Below are positions 14,629-26,100 of a DNA stretch of 64,000 bases, piece by piece. The stretch is from Clostridia bacterium (GTDB taxonomy: Bacteria; Bacillota; Clostridia; Christensenellales; Borkfalkiaceae), in assembly GCA_028720205.1 (NCBI GenBank), contig JAQYLE010000004.1:1-64000 (forward strand), given 5' to 3'. The notes beneath the pieces are model-generated. The model was not told the DNA's origin, ran no database searches, and saw only the letters and a list, made by a program, of their open reading frames with translations. The position numbers and the translations under genes were made by a program. Position 1 is the first letter of the stretch. Every line of letters starts with the position of its first letter.

Positions 14629-15615
14629 TCACGCCAGTTTAACGCGCGGATCCACTACGCCGTACATCAGATCGGAAAGCAACATGCCAAGCACCGAAAG
14701 CGCAGCCAGAAACATATTGTACGTCATAATCACGGGAATATCCCCCTGCGTCATGGCGTTCAGCGCGTACTTTCCTATTCCTTCCAGATCGAATACCGAT
14801 TCGGTAATCATTGCGCCCGAAAACAGCGACGGGATAAGCCCCGCAAGACTGGTAACCAGCGGAATCAGCGTATTTCTGAACGCGTGCTTGTAAATTACCG
14901 ATCTTTCGCTAAGACCTTTTGCCCGCGCCGTACGGATATAATCGGCATTCAGAACTTCCAGCATATTCGTACGCGTCATTCTCATTCGCGAACCTATGCT
15001 TAAAATCGTTACCGTGAGCACGGGAAGAAACATATGCCATAAATAATCGCCGAATTTTTCAAACCCCGTCATGGTGACGCCCGCGGTTTTCATCTGCCCA
15101 ACGGGAAACCATTGCAGTTTGTTGGCGAATATATCCTTTAACAGTTGCCCGAAAAAGAACGAGGGAAGCGAAATACCTATAAGCACCAGCACGGTAACCA
15201 GGTAATCGCGTATCGAATACTGATGCGTCGCCGCCGTTATTCCCAGGGGAATGGCAATAAGAAACTCAAAAACCGTGGCAACCGCCGCAACGATAAACGA
15301 GGTGCCCAGTCTGCCCGGATCGAACACTTCCGAAAGCACTTCGCGCTGATTGATGAAACTCTTGCCGAAATCCAGGTGACAGAAATTGCCCAACCAGTTA
15401 AAGTAACCTTGCACAATCGTACCGTCTAACCCGTACGTTTTATACATCTGCTGTTTGAATTCTTCCGTGACCGTTGCGCCGGACGTGTTGAGCGCGATGA
15501 TCTTCGCCTCCACAAAATCCGTAGGCATGCAACGGAGCAACGTATAAAGGACAAACGACACTCCCAATAATATGAGAATGGATATGCCCACTCTTTTCAA
15601 AATGTATTTAAACAT
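14629..15615 (-). CDS. oppB: Oligopeptide ABC transporter permease OppB
   Basis: A 328-aa permease of normal length. It opens with MFKYILKRVGISILILLGVSFVLY, typical of OppB/DppB, carries YGLDGTIVQGYFNWLGNF in the external loop, and has the EAA loop ARAKGLSERSVIYKHAFRNTLIP. Six helices are visible. It lies 100 bp after oppA with no terminator, so it is co-transcribed at a presumably lower level than oppA. Confidence 0.94.
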   Translation of the reverse strand: MFKYILKRVGISILILLGVSFVLYTLLRCMPTDFVEAKIIALNTSGATVTEEFKQQMYKTYGLDGTIVQGYFNWLGNFCHLDFGKSFINQREVLSEVFDPGRLGTSFIVAAVATVFEFLIAIPLGITAATHQYSIRDYLVTVLVLIGISLPSFFFGQLLKDIFANKLQWFPVGQMKTAGVTMTGFEKFGDYLWHMFLPVLTVTILSIGSRMRMTRTNMLEVLNADYIRTARAKGLSERSVIYKHAFRNTLIPLVTSLAGLIPSLFSGAMITESVFDLEGIGKYALNAMTQGDIPVIMTYNMFLAALSVLGMLLSDLMYGVVDPRVKLA

Positions 15616-15716
15616 TTTTACACCTACTGCCGATCGATTTTTCTTTGCATTTTATCTTCCGCATTTACAGAATGCGTCTTTCCGCCGCAAAGCCTTGCGG
15701 CGGAAAGACTGCGGAA

Positions 15717-18335
15717 TTATTGAATCAATTCCAGTTCCCACACCTTTTCCAGCGGCGAAGAGAACGCGTTCACTTCCGTCTTGAATCCCTTCACGCGCTT
15801 GCTGTTGTATGCGTAAAGATTCTTTCTCTGATATACGGGCATTTCCACCGCCAGATCAAGAACGTAGCCCATCGCCGTTTCGTACAACGACTTTCTTTCG
15901 TTCTGATCGTTGATTTCGCGCGCCTGATCTATCACTTTGCTCATTTTGTTGATAATTTCGTATTCTTTCTCATACTTTGTGGTGTTCGCTTTGATTTCGC
16001 GATATCCCCAGGCATATACGGAAGTAGCCGTTGAGTTCTTATGATAAACCTGATACATATCGGGGTCTACCGTAGAACCCCAGGCCGCCGCCCACACTTC
16101 CAGCGAGCCCGTGGAGAGTTTGGTAAGCGCCTGCGAATCCGCCTTTACTTCCACGTCCCAGCCAAGATCGTTTAAAAGTTCCTTCGCCTGTTTGAATACG
16201 CTGTAGGTGGGGTGTTCCGTAATCGACGCGCCCGCAATGGTGAATCTGATTTTCAGTTGCGAATCACCCGACGTTACGCCCGCCAAAGACATATATTTCT
16301 GTATTTTCGCTTTGGCTTGTTCCACGCCCGTCCATTGCGTATATTCGTGTCCGTTCTGTTTGGAAGAACCGTTCGATTCCAAGGGATATGCCCAACTCAT
16401 TTTAGACATCGGCCAATCGATAACTTCGCACGTACCCGTAGAATAATACTGCGTGGCAAGGCTCGGTTCCATGGCGCTCATAATCGCACGGCGGATATTC
16501 AGGTTGGGCACTTTGCCCGCGTTGATGCCGATATAGCCGTAGCCGAGTTGCCACGATTCGAGTTTTTCGAATCCGCTGCTCTTCATATTCACAAGCCGTT
16601 CTACGTTCGCCTTTGTGAACTGCGGCGTAACGTAATCCACCGCGCCGCTTTGCAGCGTATCCAGCGCGTTGGAAGGGCTGACTACCTGAAACTGAATCTT
16701 CGCCGTTTTCACGTCGAACATAAAATTCTCGTTCTTTTTGAAGTAAACCACGTTGCTCTTCCAGAATTCGGAACCGGAAGGATTGTCGTCGTTTTTCTCG
16801 TTCGTCGCCTGATACGCGCCTGCTCCCACGGGCACTTCCTGATGTTGCTGCGACTGAATCACGTTGCTCTGGAAAGAAGCCGTGGCGTATTCCACGCCGA
16901 ATTTATTATTGGCAATATCGATTTCCCTGCCGTTCGGATGATCGGCGTCCGCCGTGTAATAATGAGCGGGCGCAACCGTAAACCCGAAGTTATAAATCGC
17001 CTTCGGATCGGTGCCTTCTATGGTGATCTGCAACACGTCGTATTTGCCGTCCGCAGGCGTGCCGTCCGCGTTATGGCTCTGCGCCACGGGGTAGGGGGTG
17101 CCGTTTACCGTAACTTCCGTAACGTCGGTAGTATGCCCCAGCGATACGATTCCTTCTATATTGGGTCGAAGCAACGAATCGGAATCTCCCATTGTGTTAC
17201 GCAACAAAACTTCCTTCGCCTTTGCGGCAAATTCCGTCTTTAAAGTGCCCGCCGTGGCGGAAGATTGCAACACTTCGTGCAGATGGTTCACCACGTTGTC
17301 GTTATATACGCGGTTTATGGCTTTTTCCTTCGTATTCGAAGAACCCACTTCGCCGTCCCATTCTTTTATTTTCGTCTTGTCTTTCTTACCCGGATTCTTC
17401 TCGTCATCCGCGTAAACAGGCTTGATATAGCCCTCGTAAACAAGGAATTTGAACACGTCGTCTTTCAGCACGCTTTCCCAGTCCTTATACGGCGCGGTGG
17501 TAAGGTCGAAAGATTCTTTCGCCGCTTTAAAATCGGATTCCAGTTCTTCTTTAAACGTTTTTAAAGCATATTCGTAATCTTCCAGAAGTTGCGCGCGGTA
17601 AAAAGCGTTTTCCGCCGCCGCGCCCTGCGCCGCAAGTTCGTTGCGCTGTTTATCGGTAGCTACGGCTTGTTTGTACCCCGCGCTTACCTCCCTTTCGGCT
17701 ATCGCGTCTCTCATTTGGGATTCGGTTAACTGATAACTATTCGTCGTATTCTCGATCAATCCCGCGTCCTGATACGTCATAACCAATTCCATAACACGGG
17801 TTAAAGCGAAAGCGTTGGCGCTGTTGTTGAGCGTCGATTCCGTCTCGCTGCCGCCCGCGGAAGAATTTTCCTGCAACCTGTATGCGGAAAGGCCTTTGAT
17901 TTTGATGGAATACATCGTGGAAGAGCCCGTATATACAGGGTCGAGATACTCGTACATATTAAACAGCACGTCGTTCATCGTAAGCGGCTTACCGTCGGAA
18001 AATTTCAGTCCGTTTTTCAGAACGAAAGTATATACCGATTCAGCAGAACCGTTTTTTACCTCGTAATCCAGCACCACCGTAGGCAAATCCTCTCCCGCCT
18101 GCGGCTGACCGTTGCTGTCGGTGGAAAGCATGCCGATCTGCGTCATGCCTACCACGTCCATATCCGTTCCCGAAGTAGCGTAGAACGGATTGAACAGACC
18201 GCTGAGTTCTTCCGTCATCAGAACGATGGCGTCGCGCGTCTTCTTCTTGCACCCCGCAAACGCGGAGAGCGTACCGACGCTTAACGCTCCGCACAGCGTA
18301 AGCGCCAACGCCCTGTAAAATCTCTTATTTTTCAT
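15717..18335 (-). CDS. oppA: Oligopeptide-binding lipoprotein OppA, enlarged
   Basis: A family 5 extracellular solute-binding protein (SBP_bac_5) tethered by lipid: a hydrophobic signal ends in the lipobox AFAG-C (Cys29). The N-terminal lobe shows the family pattern YTFVLKNGLKFSDGKPLTMNDVLFNMYEYLDP. The later lobe has the ARRAIMSA-like NIRRAIMSAMEPSLA and a C-terminal MPVYQRKNLYAYN. At 872 aa it is about 300 residues longer than usual. The excess is mainly a helical, charged region at about 150-410 (roughly 17105-17885). The start has GGAGGTAAC upstream. It presents peptides to OppBC; the enlarged lobe may widen the pocket or contact the surface protease encoded upstream, which is inference. 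Confidence 0.92.
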   Translation of the reverse strand: MKNKRFYRALALTLCGALSVGTLSAFAGCKKKTRDAIVLMTEELSGLFNPFYATSGTDMDVVGMTQIGMLSTDSNGQPQAGEDLPTVVLDYEVKNGSAESVYTFVLKNGLKFSDGKPLTMNDVLFNMYEYLDPVYTGSSTMYSIKIKGLSAYRLQENSSAGGSETESTLNNSANAFALTRVMELVMTYQDAGLIENTTNSYQLTESQMRDAIAEREVSAGYKQAVATDKQRNELAAQGAAAENAFYRAQLLEDYEYALKTFKEELESDFKAAKESFDLTTAPYKDWESVLKDDVFKFLVYEGYIKPVYADDEKNPGKKDKTKIKEWDGEVGSSNTKEKAINRVYNDNVVNHLHEVLQSSATAGTLKTEFAAKAKEVLLRNTMGDSDSLLRPNIEGIVSLGHTTDVTEVTVNGTPYPVAQSHNADGTPADGKYDVLQITIEGTDPKAIYNFGFTVAPAHYYTADADHPNGREIDIANNKFGVEYATASFQSNVIQSQQHQEVPVGAGAYQATNEKNDDNPSGSEFWKSNVVYFKKNENFMFDVKTAKIQFQVVSPSNALDTLQSGAVDYVTPQFTKANVERLVNMKSSGFEKLESWQLGYGYIGINAGKVPNLNIRRAIMSAMEPSLATQYYSTGTCEVIDWPMSKMSWAYPLESNGSSKQNGHEYTQWTGVEQAKAKIQKYMSLAGVTSGDSQLKIRFTIAGASITEHPTYSVFKQAKELLNDLGWDVEVKADSQALTKLSTGSLEVWAAAWGSTVDPDMYQVYHKNSTATSVYAWGYREIKANTTKYEKEYEIINKMSKVIDQAREINDQNERKSLYETAMGYVLDLAVEMPVYQRKNLYAYNSKRVKGFKTEVNAFSSPLEKVWELELIQ

Positions 18336-18381
18336 AAATGGTTACCTCCGTAATTTTAGAGTATTTTTACTTTTTTCGTTC

Positions 18382-18408
18382 CGGCGCGTTCTTTCAGGTT
18401 TCGCGCCG
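18382..18408 (-). other. Hairpin between the 584-aa lipoprotein gene and oppA
   Basis: CGGCGCG / CGCGCCG form a GC-rich 7-bp stem with a 13-nt loop. On the minus strand it is followed by GAACGAAAAAAG, not a T-run, so it is not a standard terminator. It may block 3'-to-5' decay or mark a processing site that raises oppA mRNA relative to the genes before it. Confidence 0.4.
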
Positions 18409-18424
18409 ATTCGTTGCCTTGTTT

Positions 18425-20179
18425 TTATGCCGCTTGTTCCGCCTGAGAATATTGAGTGCCTCCCGGCGCGGCGACTGTGTTGCCCTCGCTATCCCACGTA
18501 ATCGTGTAATATTCGCTATACCGGATCTGCTCTGTCGCTTTATACAGAAATTCCAACTCAATCGTTTTTTGCGCAACGTTTATTTTTATCGTTTGTTCGT
18601 TGAACGAATACAGATACGAAAGGGCCATTGCCTGACCGTACGCTTCCAAAGCCGTTTCGCCTTCCTGCGTTATGCCGGAAAGGTTGCCGTTTGCCAGAAG
18701 ATTGATGCGATAGCCCTCCTGCAACGATACTTTGCCCAAACGAAGTTTCGCATTCGCTATCGTCACGTTTCGCACAACGGCATTTTCGCCGATCTCGCCC
18801 GCAAACAAGCCGTAAGAGGTATCCGTTTCACGCGAAGTCGCTTCGACAATATCCGTAACGATATTTTCAAAACGGAGATTTTCCACTTTCGCGCCGTCCG
18901 CAATTCTGCCGAAAAGTCCGCCGTACGCCGAAGCGGCGCTATACTTCGCGTTAACGTTTACGATTTTAAACGTATTTCCGGAAGAGGAATACATACTGCC
19001 GGTAAATTCGCCCGACGTAAACAACGCGGGCCAGTTCGTCGCCCTGAAATCAAGGTCGGCTAAAATTTCGTAATTTCCGCCGAGCGTTGCATGAGACGAC
19101 AACTGCTCCGCCGTTTCTATTTTAAAGCGTTCCTCGTCGTAAAATTGCACGTAGATATTCTGAATACGGTTAACGGCGAGCCCTTTTTCCAGATCCAGCG
19201 TACCGCCGTGAATGATTTTATCGGTAATTTCCTGCGTGCATTCTTTATCGGCATACGCCGCTTTAAAAGTTTTACCGGCAACAGAAGGAAAAGCCTTGAC
19301 GGAACCGTCGTTATATTTGTACGACGTATAATTCATCGCGCCGTTACCGCCTTCCCAGCCGGGAACGTGCATTTCGCCCTGATCGGCATAGCGCTCGTCG
19401 CCCGAAAAAGCGGCTACGTAATCGAAGTAGGTATCGCCGTATTTTTCCCATTCTCCGCTCTCGTTTTCGCAATAATAGTAATAATGATAATAAGGAACCC
19501 AACCGGCATACAGCGTTATCTCTTTCACGCCCTCTTCCTCGGAATATTCCAGCGTATCGTTTTCAAAATCCCAATAACCGGAATAGATATAGGCGGGCGT
19601 TACGGTTTCCGCCGCAACGGCTTCTTTTTTAGAGCGTTCGTAAATATATTTGTTGCTTTCCGTATTTTTTACGATATCGCCGTCGGAACTTTCGCCTTCG
19701 TAAAAATATATGCCGTCGTATACTACTACTTTCCGCTCTTTTCCGTCGGCGTCCGTCTGTTTATCGAAATACATACCGTCTTTTTCCGTCAGTACGTTTC
19801 CCGCTTCGTCCACTATCTCGTCTTTTTCGTTTTTCAGAAGTTCGCGCGTTGTGTACCAGCCGGCAAGCGAATGTTCCGTTTTGGTCAACGTTACGGGGTC
19901 GTTCGTCGTTGTGGGACGGGAAGGATCGGTGGGGGAAGTAAGTTTTATATGTACTTTCCCCTCCTCGTCCTTTTCGTAATCGGCAGGATTGAACATATCT
20001 ATAATCTTCACGTTTTCCTGTCTGACGAACTTGCCGCCGTTCGCGTCGTACGTCACCGAAATCACGTATCCCTTTTCGCGGTATTCGTCCAACGCGGATT
20101 TTTCCTTACAACTTGCAAAAGCCAGGCACGTTGCCGTCACGCAGGAAAGTCCTAAAATTATTCCGAGTTTCTTTTTCAT
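18425..20179 (-). CDS. Surface lipoprotein with InlB-type and GLUG-like repeats
   Basis: A 584-aa exported lipoprotein (signal MKKKLGIILGL..., lipobox FAS-C at residue 24). The N-terminal part contains a Listeria-Bacteroides/InlB-B-like module: VTYDANGGKF, a later AGWYTT, and ITLYAGW as the closing strand, with a long insertion between. Residues about 395-500 resemble two GLUG-like turns (YGGLFGRIADGAKVENLRFEN and YGLFAGEIGENAVVRNVTI). No catalytic motif is visible. It lies 19 bp after the subtilisin-LRR gene and 89 bp before oppA, so it belongs to the same transcript. An adhesion or glycan/peptide-binding role is plausible but unproven. Confidence 0.75.
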   Translation of the reverse strand: MKKKLGIILGLSCVTATCLAFASCKEKSALDEYREKGYVISVTYDANGGKFVRQENVKIIDMFNPADYEKDEEGKVHIKLTSPTDPSRPTTTNDPVTLTKTEHSLAGWYTTRELLKNEKDEIVDEAGNVLTEKDGMYFDKQTDADGKERKVVVYDGIYFYEGESSDGDIVKNTESNKYIYERSKKEAVAAETVTPAYIYSGYWDFENDTLEYSEEEGVKEITLYAGWVPYYHYYYYCENESGEWEKYGDTYFDYVAAFSGDERYADQGEMHVPGWEGGNGAMNYTSYKYNDGSVKAFPSVAGKTFKAAYADKECTQEITDKIIHGGTLDLEKGLAVNRIQNIYVQFYDEERFKIETAEQLSSHATLGGNYEILADLDFRATNWPALFTSGEFTGSMYSSSGNTFKIVNVNAKYSAASAYGGLFGRIADGAKVENLRFENIVTDIVEATSRETDTSYGLFAGEIGENAVVRNVTIANAKLRLGKVSLQEGYRINLLANGNLSGITQEGETALEAYGQAMALSYLYSFNEQTIKINVAQKTIELEFLYKATEQIRYSEYYTITWDSEGNTVAAPGGTQYSQAEQAA

Positions 20180-20198
20180 AATTTTTCTTCCGCTTTTT

Positions 20199-23100
20199 TC
20201 ATCGATCTTTTTTTATTTCTCGTCCGCCGAGCGATCGGTTTTTTTCCTCCGGCTCTTCCTGCGCAACGCCTTTAGCGGCATATTTCTTTTTAAGTTTCAA
20301 CGAATACGACGCCGCAAACGCCGCCGCGCCGAGAACCGCAACCGCCGCAATCGCTATGCCGACGCCGTAAGTTTTCATAAACCGCGAGAACGAAGACGTA
20401 TCGTCGTCGCCCGGAATTACCCCCGGTTCCGTCGGCTCTTTGCTTTTCAGATATCTGATAATGCCTTCCGCCGTTTCCAGCGAATCCAGGTTGGAAACAA
20501 GCGCCTGCTGTTCAAGGGGCAACGCGTCGAATGCCGCGCGCGCCGCATTCACGTTGAATTCGCTTTGCAACGTAATGCTCGAACCCAGGTCCGCTATCAT
20601 CGAAATTACATTCAGCGTTTCCAGCGTGGCGGCGTTGTTTCCGTCTACTATAACCGCGAAATACTGTGAGAAGATAAACGTATCGTAATTGTTTCCGTTC
20701 GCAGGGCGTACCATTACAAGCGACTTATCCGTATGCCCGATGCGGTCTACAAAGGTCGCGCCGTAATAGAACAAATTGCCGCTTGAAGAATTCCAGATAA
20801 AATATTCCGTTAAAGAAATATCGCTTGTACCGTCGTTATACGGCTTGTTTGCCGAAGAGATATACGAAGTATCGTATTCTTCTTCGAGCGCAGGCGCGTC
20901 GTAACCCAGAAATACCGTTACGGCAAGATTATTGCAGCCGTAAAACGCTTTGTCGCCTATCGATTGCACGCTGTACGCTATCGTAACGTATTTTAAATTG
21001 AGGTTTCCGGCAAACGCGTTGGCGGCAATTCTCACCGTTCCTTCTTCCACCGCGTACTCGGCATTCGTTCTTTCCATAGGATAAGAAACAAGTTCCAATC
21101 CGTTGGGAACAGACTGATACAATACGCCGTCCAGCACTTTTACCCGCGCGCTGACTTCGTACGTTTCGTTGATTCTCTCGCCCGCTTCCGTATTGCCGAA
21201 TATAATCTTCTCTTTTTTGCCATACGTAGCGATTTCGCAACCGTAGAACGGATTTTCACCAAGCGCCGCGAGTTTTTCGCCTAAAATTACTCCCGTCAGC
21301 GAAGAATACGCAAACGCAAAATCGCCGATGAATTCCGCCCCGGTAAGTTCCGCTTCGTTAATCGCAGTACGCATAAACGCATACGCCCCGATCTGCGTCG
21401 CCTTTTCCAGACCGTTTATTATCGCCAGATCTCCGCAATAGGCAAAAGCCGCGTCGCCTACCGTAACCGTATCGCCGAAGGAAACTTCCGTAAGCGACGT
21501 ACGCGCAAACGCATACGCCCCGATCGACGTAACGCGGGTTAAATCCGCATTAGTCAGCCCCGTATTGTAGAAGGCGTATTCGCCGATTTCCGTTACCGAC
21601 TGCGGCAGAGTAATCGCCGTAAGATTAACGTTGCCGGAGAAAGCGTAATCGGGAATTGCCGTAAGTAAATCTCCTATCGTCGCCGTCTGCAATTTCTTGT
21701 TGTTCGCAAACGCTCCCGTGCCGACTTCCTTCGCCGCGCTTAAATCCGCCGAAGTCAGTTGCGCCGCAACGGCGGTATACATATATTCCGTCGCGGTTTC
21801 CTTGCCGCCGACCGATACGAGTTTATAAGCCGGATACACCGTATTTTCCTGCACGCGGAAATCGTACGTCCGCAAACCCGAAAACGCCGCGTCACCGATT
21901 TTTTCCACGTTGGATAAATCGATCGAAGCAAGCGACACGGCGTTAAAGAACGAATAATCGCCCAATTTCACTCCCGCGCCGTTTTCTTCGCTCCACACTA
22001 CGCTTGTAAGTCTGGCGTTACCCGCAAAAGCATAATCGCCGACGGTTACGTTTTTGCCGATCGTAAGCGAGGTAAGCGAAGAATTTACTCCGCTTGCAAA
22101 ATCATAGGAATAATAGGTGTAAGTTTTTACGGTAACGCCCTCTTCGTCTTTCACTTCGTACACGTAGTCGTTATAATACGAAAGATTGAATTTTCCCGTG
22201 GATTCGTACGAATTGTCCGAAACCGCAGAATAGAAAGCGGCTTCGCCGACGGTTACGTCGTTGCCGATAGTCACGCTCTGTAATTTTGTGCAGAAGGCAA
22301 AGGAATAATCGCCCGCCGTTACGCCGTCGTTCAGCGTGACGCTTGTTATATCCGTGAAAGCAAAGGCATAATTCCTTATCGTTTCCGCCTCGCCGATATC
22401 GGGCGTAGCGGTAATTGCCGTATTTCCGAACGCATACGCGCCTACGTTTTTCAGTTTTCCCGTAGTTACCTTTTTAAGGTTTATACAATCCGCAAAAGCA
22501 TAGTCGCCCACGCTTGTAACGTCAGGAGCGTTCAATTCGAAAATCGCCGTGTTTTTCGAAAACGCACCCGTCGCAATCGATTTCGCGCCGGGAATCGTTA
22601 CGATATTCGGCAAGCCTTTGGGCGCGGCCAGTATCAACTCGCTGTCTTTAAATATATATCTACCGCCGTCTTTCGCGGTGAGATACTCGTTGGAAGAAGC
22701 CACTTCGAATTTATCCGCCTTCGTTCCGGCAAAAGCGTATTCGCCGATAACGGAAACGTCCTCGCCGAGGCGAACGTTCTTTAAAGAAGTACAGTTATAA
22801 AACGCGTACGCGGAAATAACCGACGCGTTTATATCGATCGAAAGCAGATTTTCGCATTCCGCAAACGCCTGTTTCCCTACTTTAACCTTATAAGCGGAAA
22901 ATTCCGCGCTCGTCAGTTCTTTGTTCGCGTAAAACGCGCCTATACCGATGGACTGCGCCGTTTCGGGCAGCACCACCGTATTCAGTTTACAATTCTCAAA
23001 AGCGTAATTGCCGATCGACACCAACATTGCCGCTTTTGCAAAATTCCCTTCTCCGTAAGAAAGATTATCCTGCAAATCACAACCGGAGAAAGCGCGTTCG

Positions 23101-26100
23101 TTGATGAATTGAACGTGTTCCAGATTGATCTTTGAAAGATTTTTGCAGCCTTTAAACGCGCCCACGCCTATCAGATTCAACGTTGAGGGCAGTACCACCT
23201 CTTCCAGCGCCGTCAAGTCGGCGAACGCATACGCCTCTATCGTGGTTATTCCTTCGGGAATCACCACTTTCGTAATCGTATCCTCACCCAAAGGAGACTG
23301 TTTCGTGTAATACGGAGATTCTTTATCGATCACGTCGCCCGCAGTCACATCTTTTTCCACGAGTTCATACCCCGAAAAAGCGTACGATTGAATTGTGGTA
23401 ATGCCGCGATCGGCGGGAATCGTCACCTCTCCGCCGAGCCCTTTATACGAATTGAGATAAATGCTGGTAATATTGAAAGGATTTTTAATCGTTACCGACA
23501 CCGTAAGCATATACAGCGTGGACGCGCCGTTGTAGGTGACGGCAGCCGATATCGTAGATCTTCCCTCTTTTATGGCGACGATCGTTCCGTCTTCGGTAAC
23601 GGTGGCGTTTTTGTTGCCGGATGAAAATACCACTTTCGTCGCGTCGGGATAATACGAATCCAGAGCATAATGCAGGGTTACGCTTTCGGAAGGGTACATC
23701 GAGAGCGAATAACTGCTTCCGAACGAATACGTTCCGCCCGTTACGCCGATTTCTCTTTCGGAAGAAGATACGGAATAATACGCTTTGTTTGTGGTATATC
23801 CCGTAAGCATAAAGTTGTTTACCGTCTGCACGGTATACGTGCCGTTATACCCCTCTTCGCCTTCCGCAAGTACGTGTACGGTAGCGGAGGCCGTTATTTT
23901 TTCACCTTTCGCGTTATACCCCGAAGCCGTAATAATTGCGTCGCCGCTGCGTTTCGCAACAATCGTCTGATTGATGATATCCGCTATATCGGTAGCGGAA
24001 GAAGCGACGGAAAGCGTCTGAATCCAACTATCGTTGGGAAAAATATTCAGCACTTCCGAAAGCGGTTTTGTTTCGTTAGGATTGAGTTTTATCGTCTCCT
24101 CGTTGAAATACATCGAAAGTATTTCGTCGGGCAGACGGATTTCGTACGTCGCTACGTTCAGAGCGTAATCGTAACAGGAGGCGATAAAAGAATTGTTCTT
24201 TTGGTTATTAACGCCGAGCGAATCGTTTTTAATGCGCGATACGTAATCGGTTAACTCCACTGTTACCACGGAAGTGGAATTAAACGAAGAGTAGACGGGC
24301 GTGACGTATTTACCGAAGTTCTTCATCGAAAAGAGATATCCTTCGGTGGTGGACGTTACGATCTGCCCGAACGAAACGCCCATAGCGTAATGGTTATCGT
24401 ATATGCTTACGTCCGCGAACAACCTGGTTTTTTTCGTTGCCGAATCGTATTCCGTATGATAGACGACGTCCGTCACCACAGGCGCTTCGAAATCGATGTA
24501 AAGCGGAAATTCAAACACGTTACGCGCGTTGTTTTGTTCGTTGTCCCCGCCGTAATCGATATACGAAGTAAGCGTTACGATATATTTCGTGTTGTTCTTT
24601 AAATTGTTTTTTAACGCGCTGAAATCCAGATCGATGCTCGATCCGTAAATCGATCCTCCGCCGTTAAACGATTTCCGCACGTTATATTGCGTAGAGGAGT
24701 AAATCGCTCTGCCCGTCGAAGATTCCTTAATTACGATATCCACTTTTTTCGCGTTTCGAAGCAATCCGGCGGTAACGGAACGAATCTTACTGATCGCGCC
24801 GTTCTCGCCCTCCTGATTGGATATGGCTATGCGGTCTTTATTCGCCGAGATAGGCGTAGCGGAAGGATCCTGCGTAAATGCGTAGGCGCCCAGCGTGGAA
24901 ATATAATCGCTGTACAATCCTCCGATAACGCGCGTGGCGTATGCGTCCGCCATCAGTTTATCTTCCGTATCCAACCCGGCGTTCAGTTCGTCTTTATTGG
25001 TGTCGTAATATTCCTCGTCGAATACGGGCGCCTGCGTCCAGTCGCCGTAAAACGCCAGCATGGGAACGTTTAAAGAAACGCCCGTTCCGCTCTGCGCGAT
25101 CAGTTTCACGAATCCTTCCACGTACATACCGTTTTCGAACGACTCGTTCAGATATTGTTTATCGCTCTCTGAAAGCGTGATGCGCAAAGTAATTCTGGCG
25201 CTTTGCCCCGCCTGCACCGTTACCGTATTGCCGCTCTGCGTTCCGCCGGAAACGCTTGTTACCTGCGTCTGCGTTCCCGTTAACAGATAGCCGTCCTGCG
25301 TTACGGTTGTATCGCCGTGGCTCGTATAGGTGGAACTTACTCCCTCCGTCATAACAACGGCGTCGACGTTATAAGAAACAGATCCGGAACCGATATTGTT
25401 GACGGCAAACGTCATTTCGTAAACGCCCGTTTTGTTTTTGTCGTCGCCCAGTTCCAACTTGGTTTTATCCATCTCGTTGCCGGAATCGTCGTACGTGGAA
25501 ATATACGCGGGCGTGGTTGTGGCTTTGGAAATGTTCACAAGCCCGGCGCCCTGTTTTCTTACGGCGTAAGGCAACCCGTTTTTATTCATCACGATGTCCG
25601 CCGTAGACATCATCAGTTGATTCACGCGTTTGGTTACTTCCGTGGCGGGCAATGCGTCGTTGCCGAATACGCCGCTGTAACGTACGTACTGCCTGATCAG
25701 CGCCGTTGCTCCCGCCTGATTCGGCGCAGCCATCGACGTACCGGACATTCTCTTATAGTTCTGCCCCGGAACGGCAGATAAAATTTCGCCGCCGTGCGCG
25801 GTGATTTCCGGTTTGATTTTCAAATCGGAAGTAGGTCCCCACGATGAGAAATCGGACATAAAAGGACCTGCCGTGTTCGTTTTGCTGACTTTAAGAACGC
25901 CCGTTTTCGCCTTTGCCAGTTTTTCGCCTTCATCCTGCGAGAGCGAGCAAACGGCGCCGATATTCGCGCCTACGGACATCGAAATGTTGCCGGATACGTT
26001 ATTGTAAATGATAATTCCCGCGGCGCCTTTTTCTTTTAAAGCAACGCGTACTTTTTCTTCAAACGTGGAGGTTCCGCGTTTTACAAGAACGATTTTGCCG

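Noticed and set aside
5904-17243. Long plus-strand ORFs opposite secA, oppA and other genes (for example 5838-7007 and 16212-17243)
   Set aside because: Antisense shadows with Arg/His/Phe-rich composition and no initiation signals; the minus-strand genes are unambiguous.
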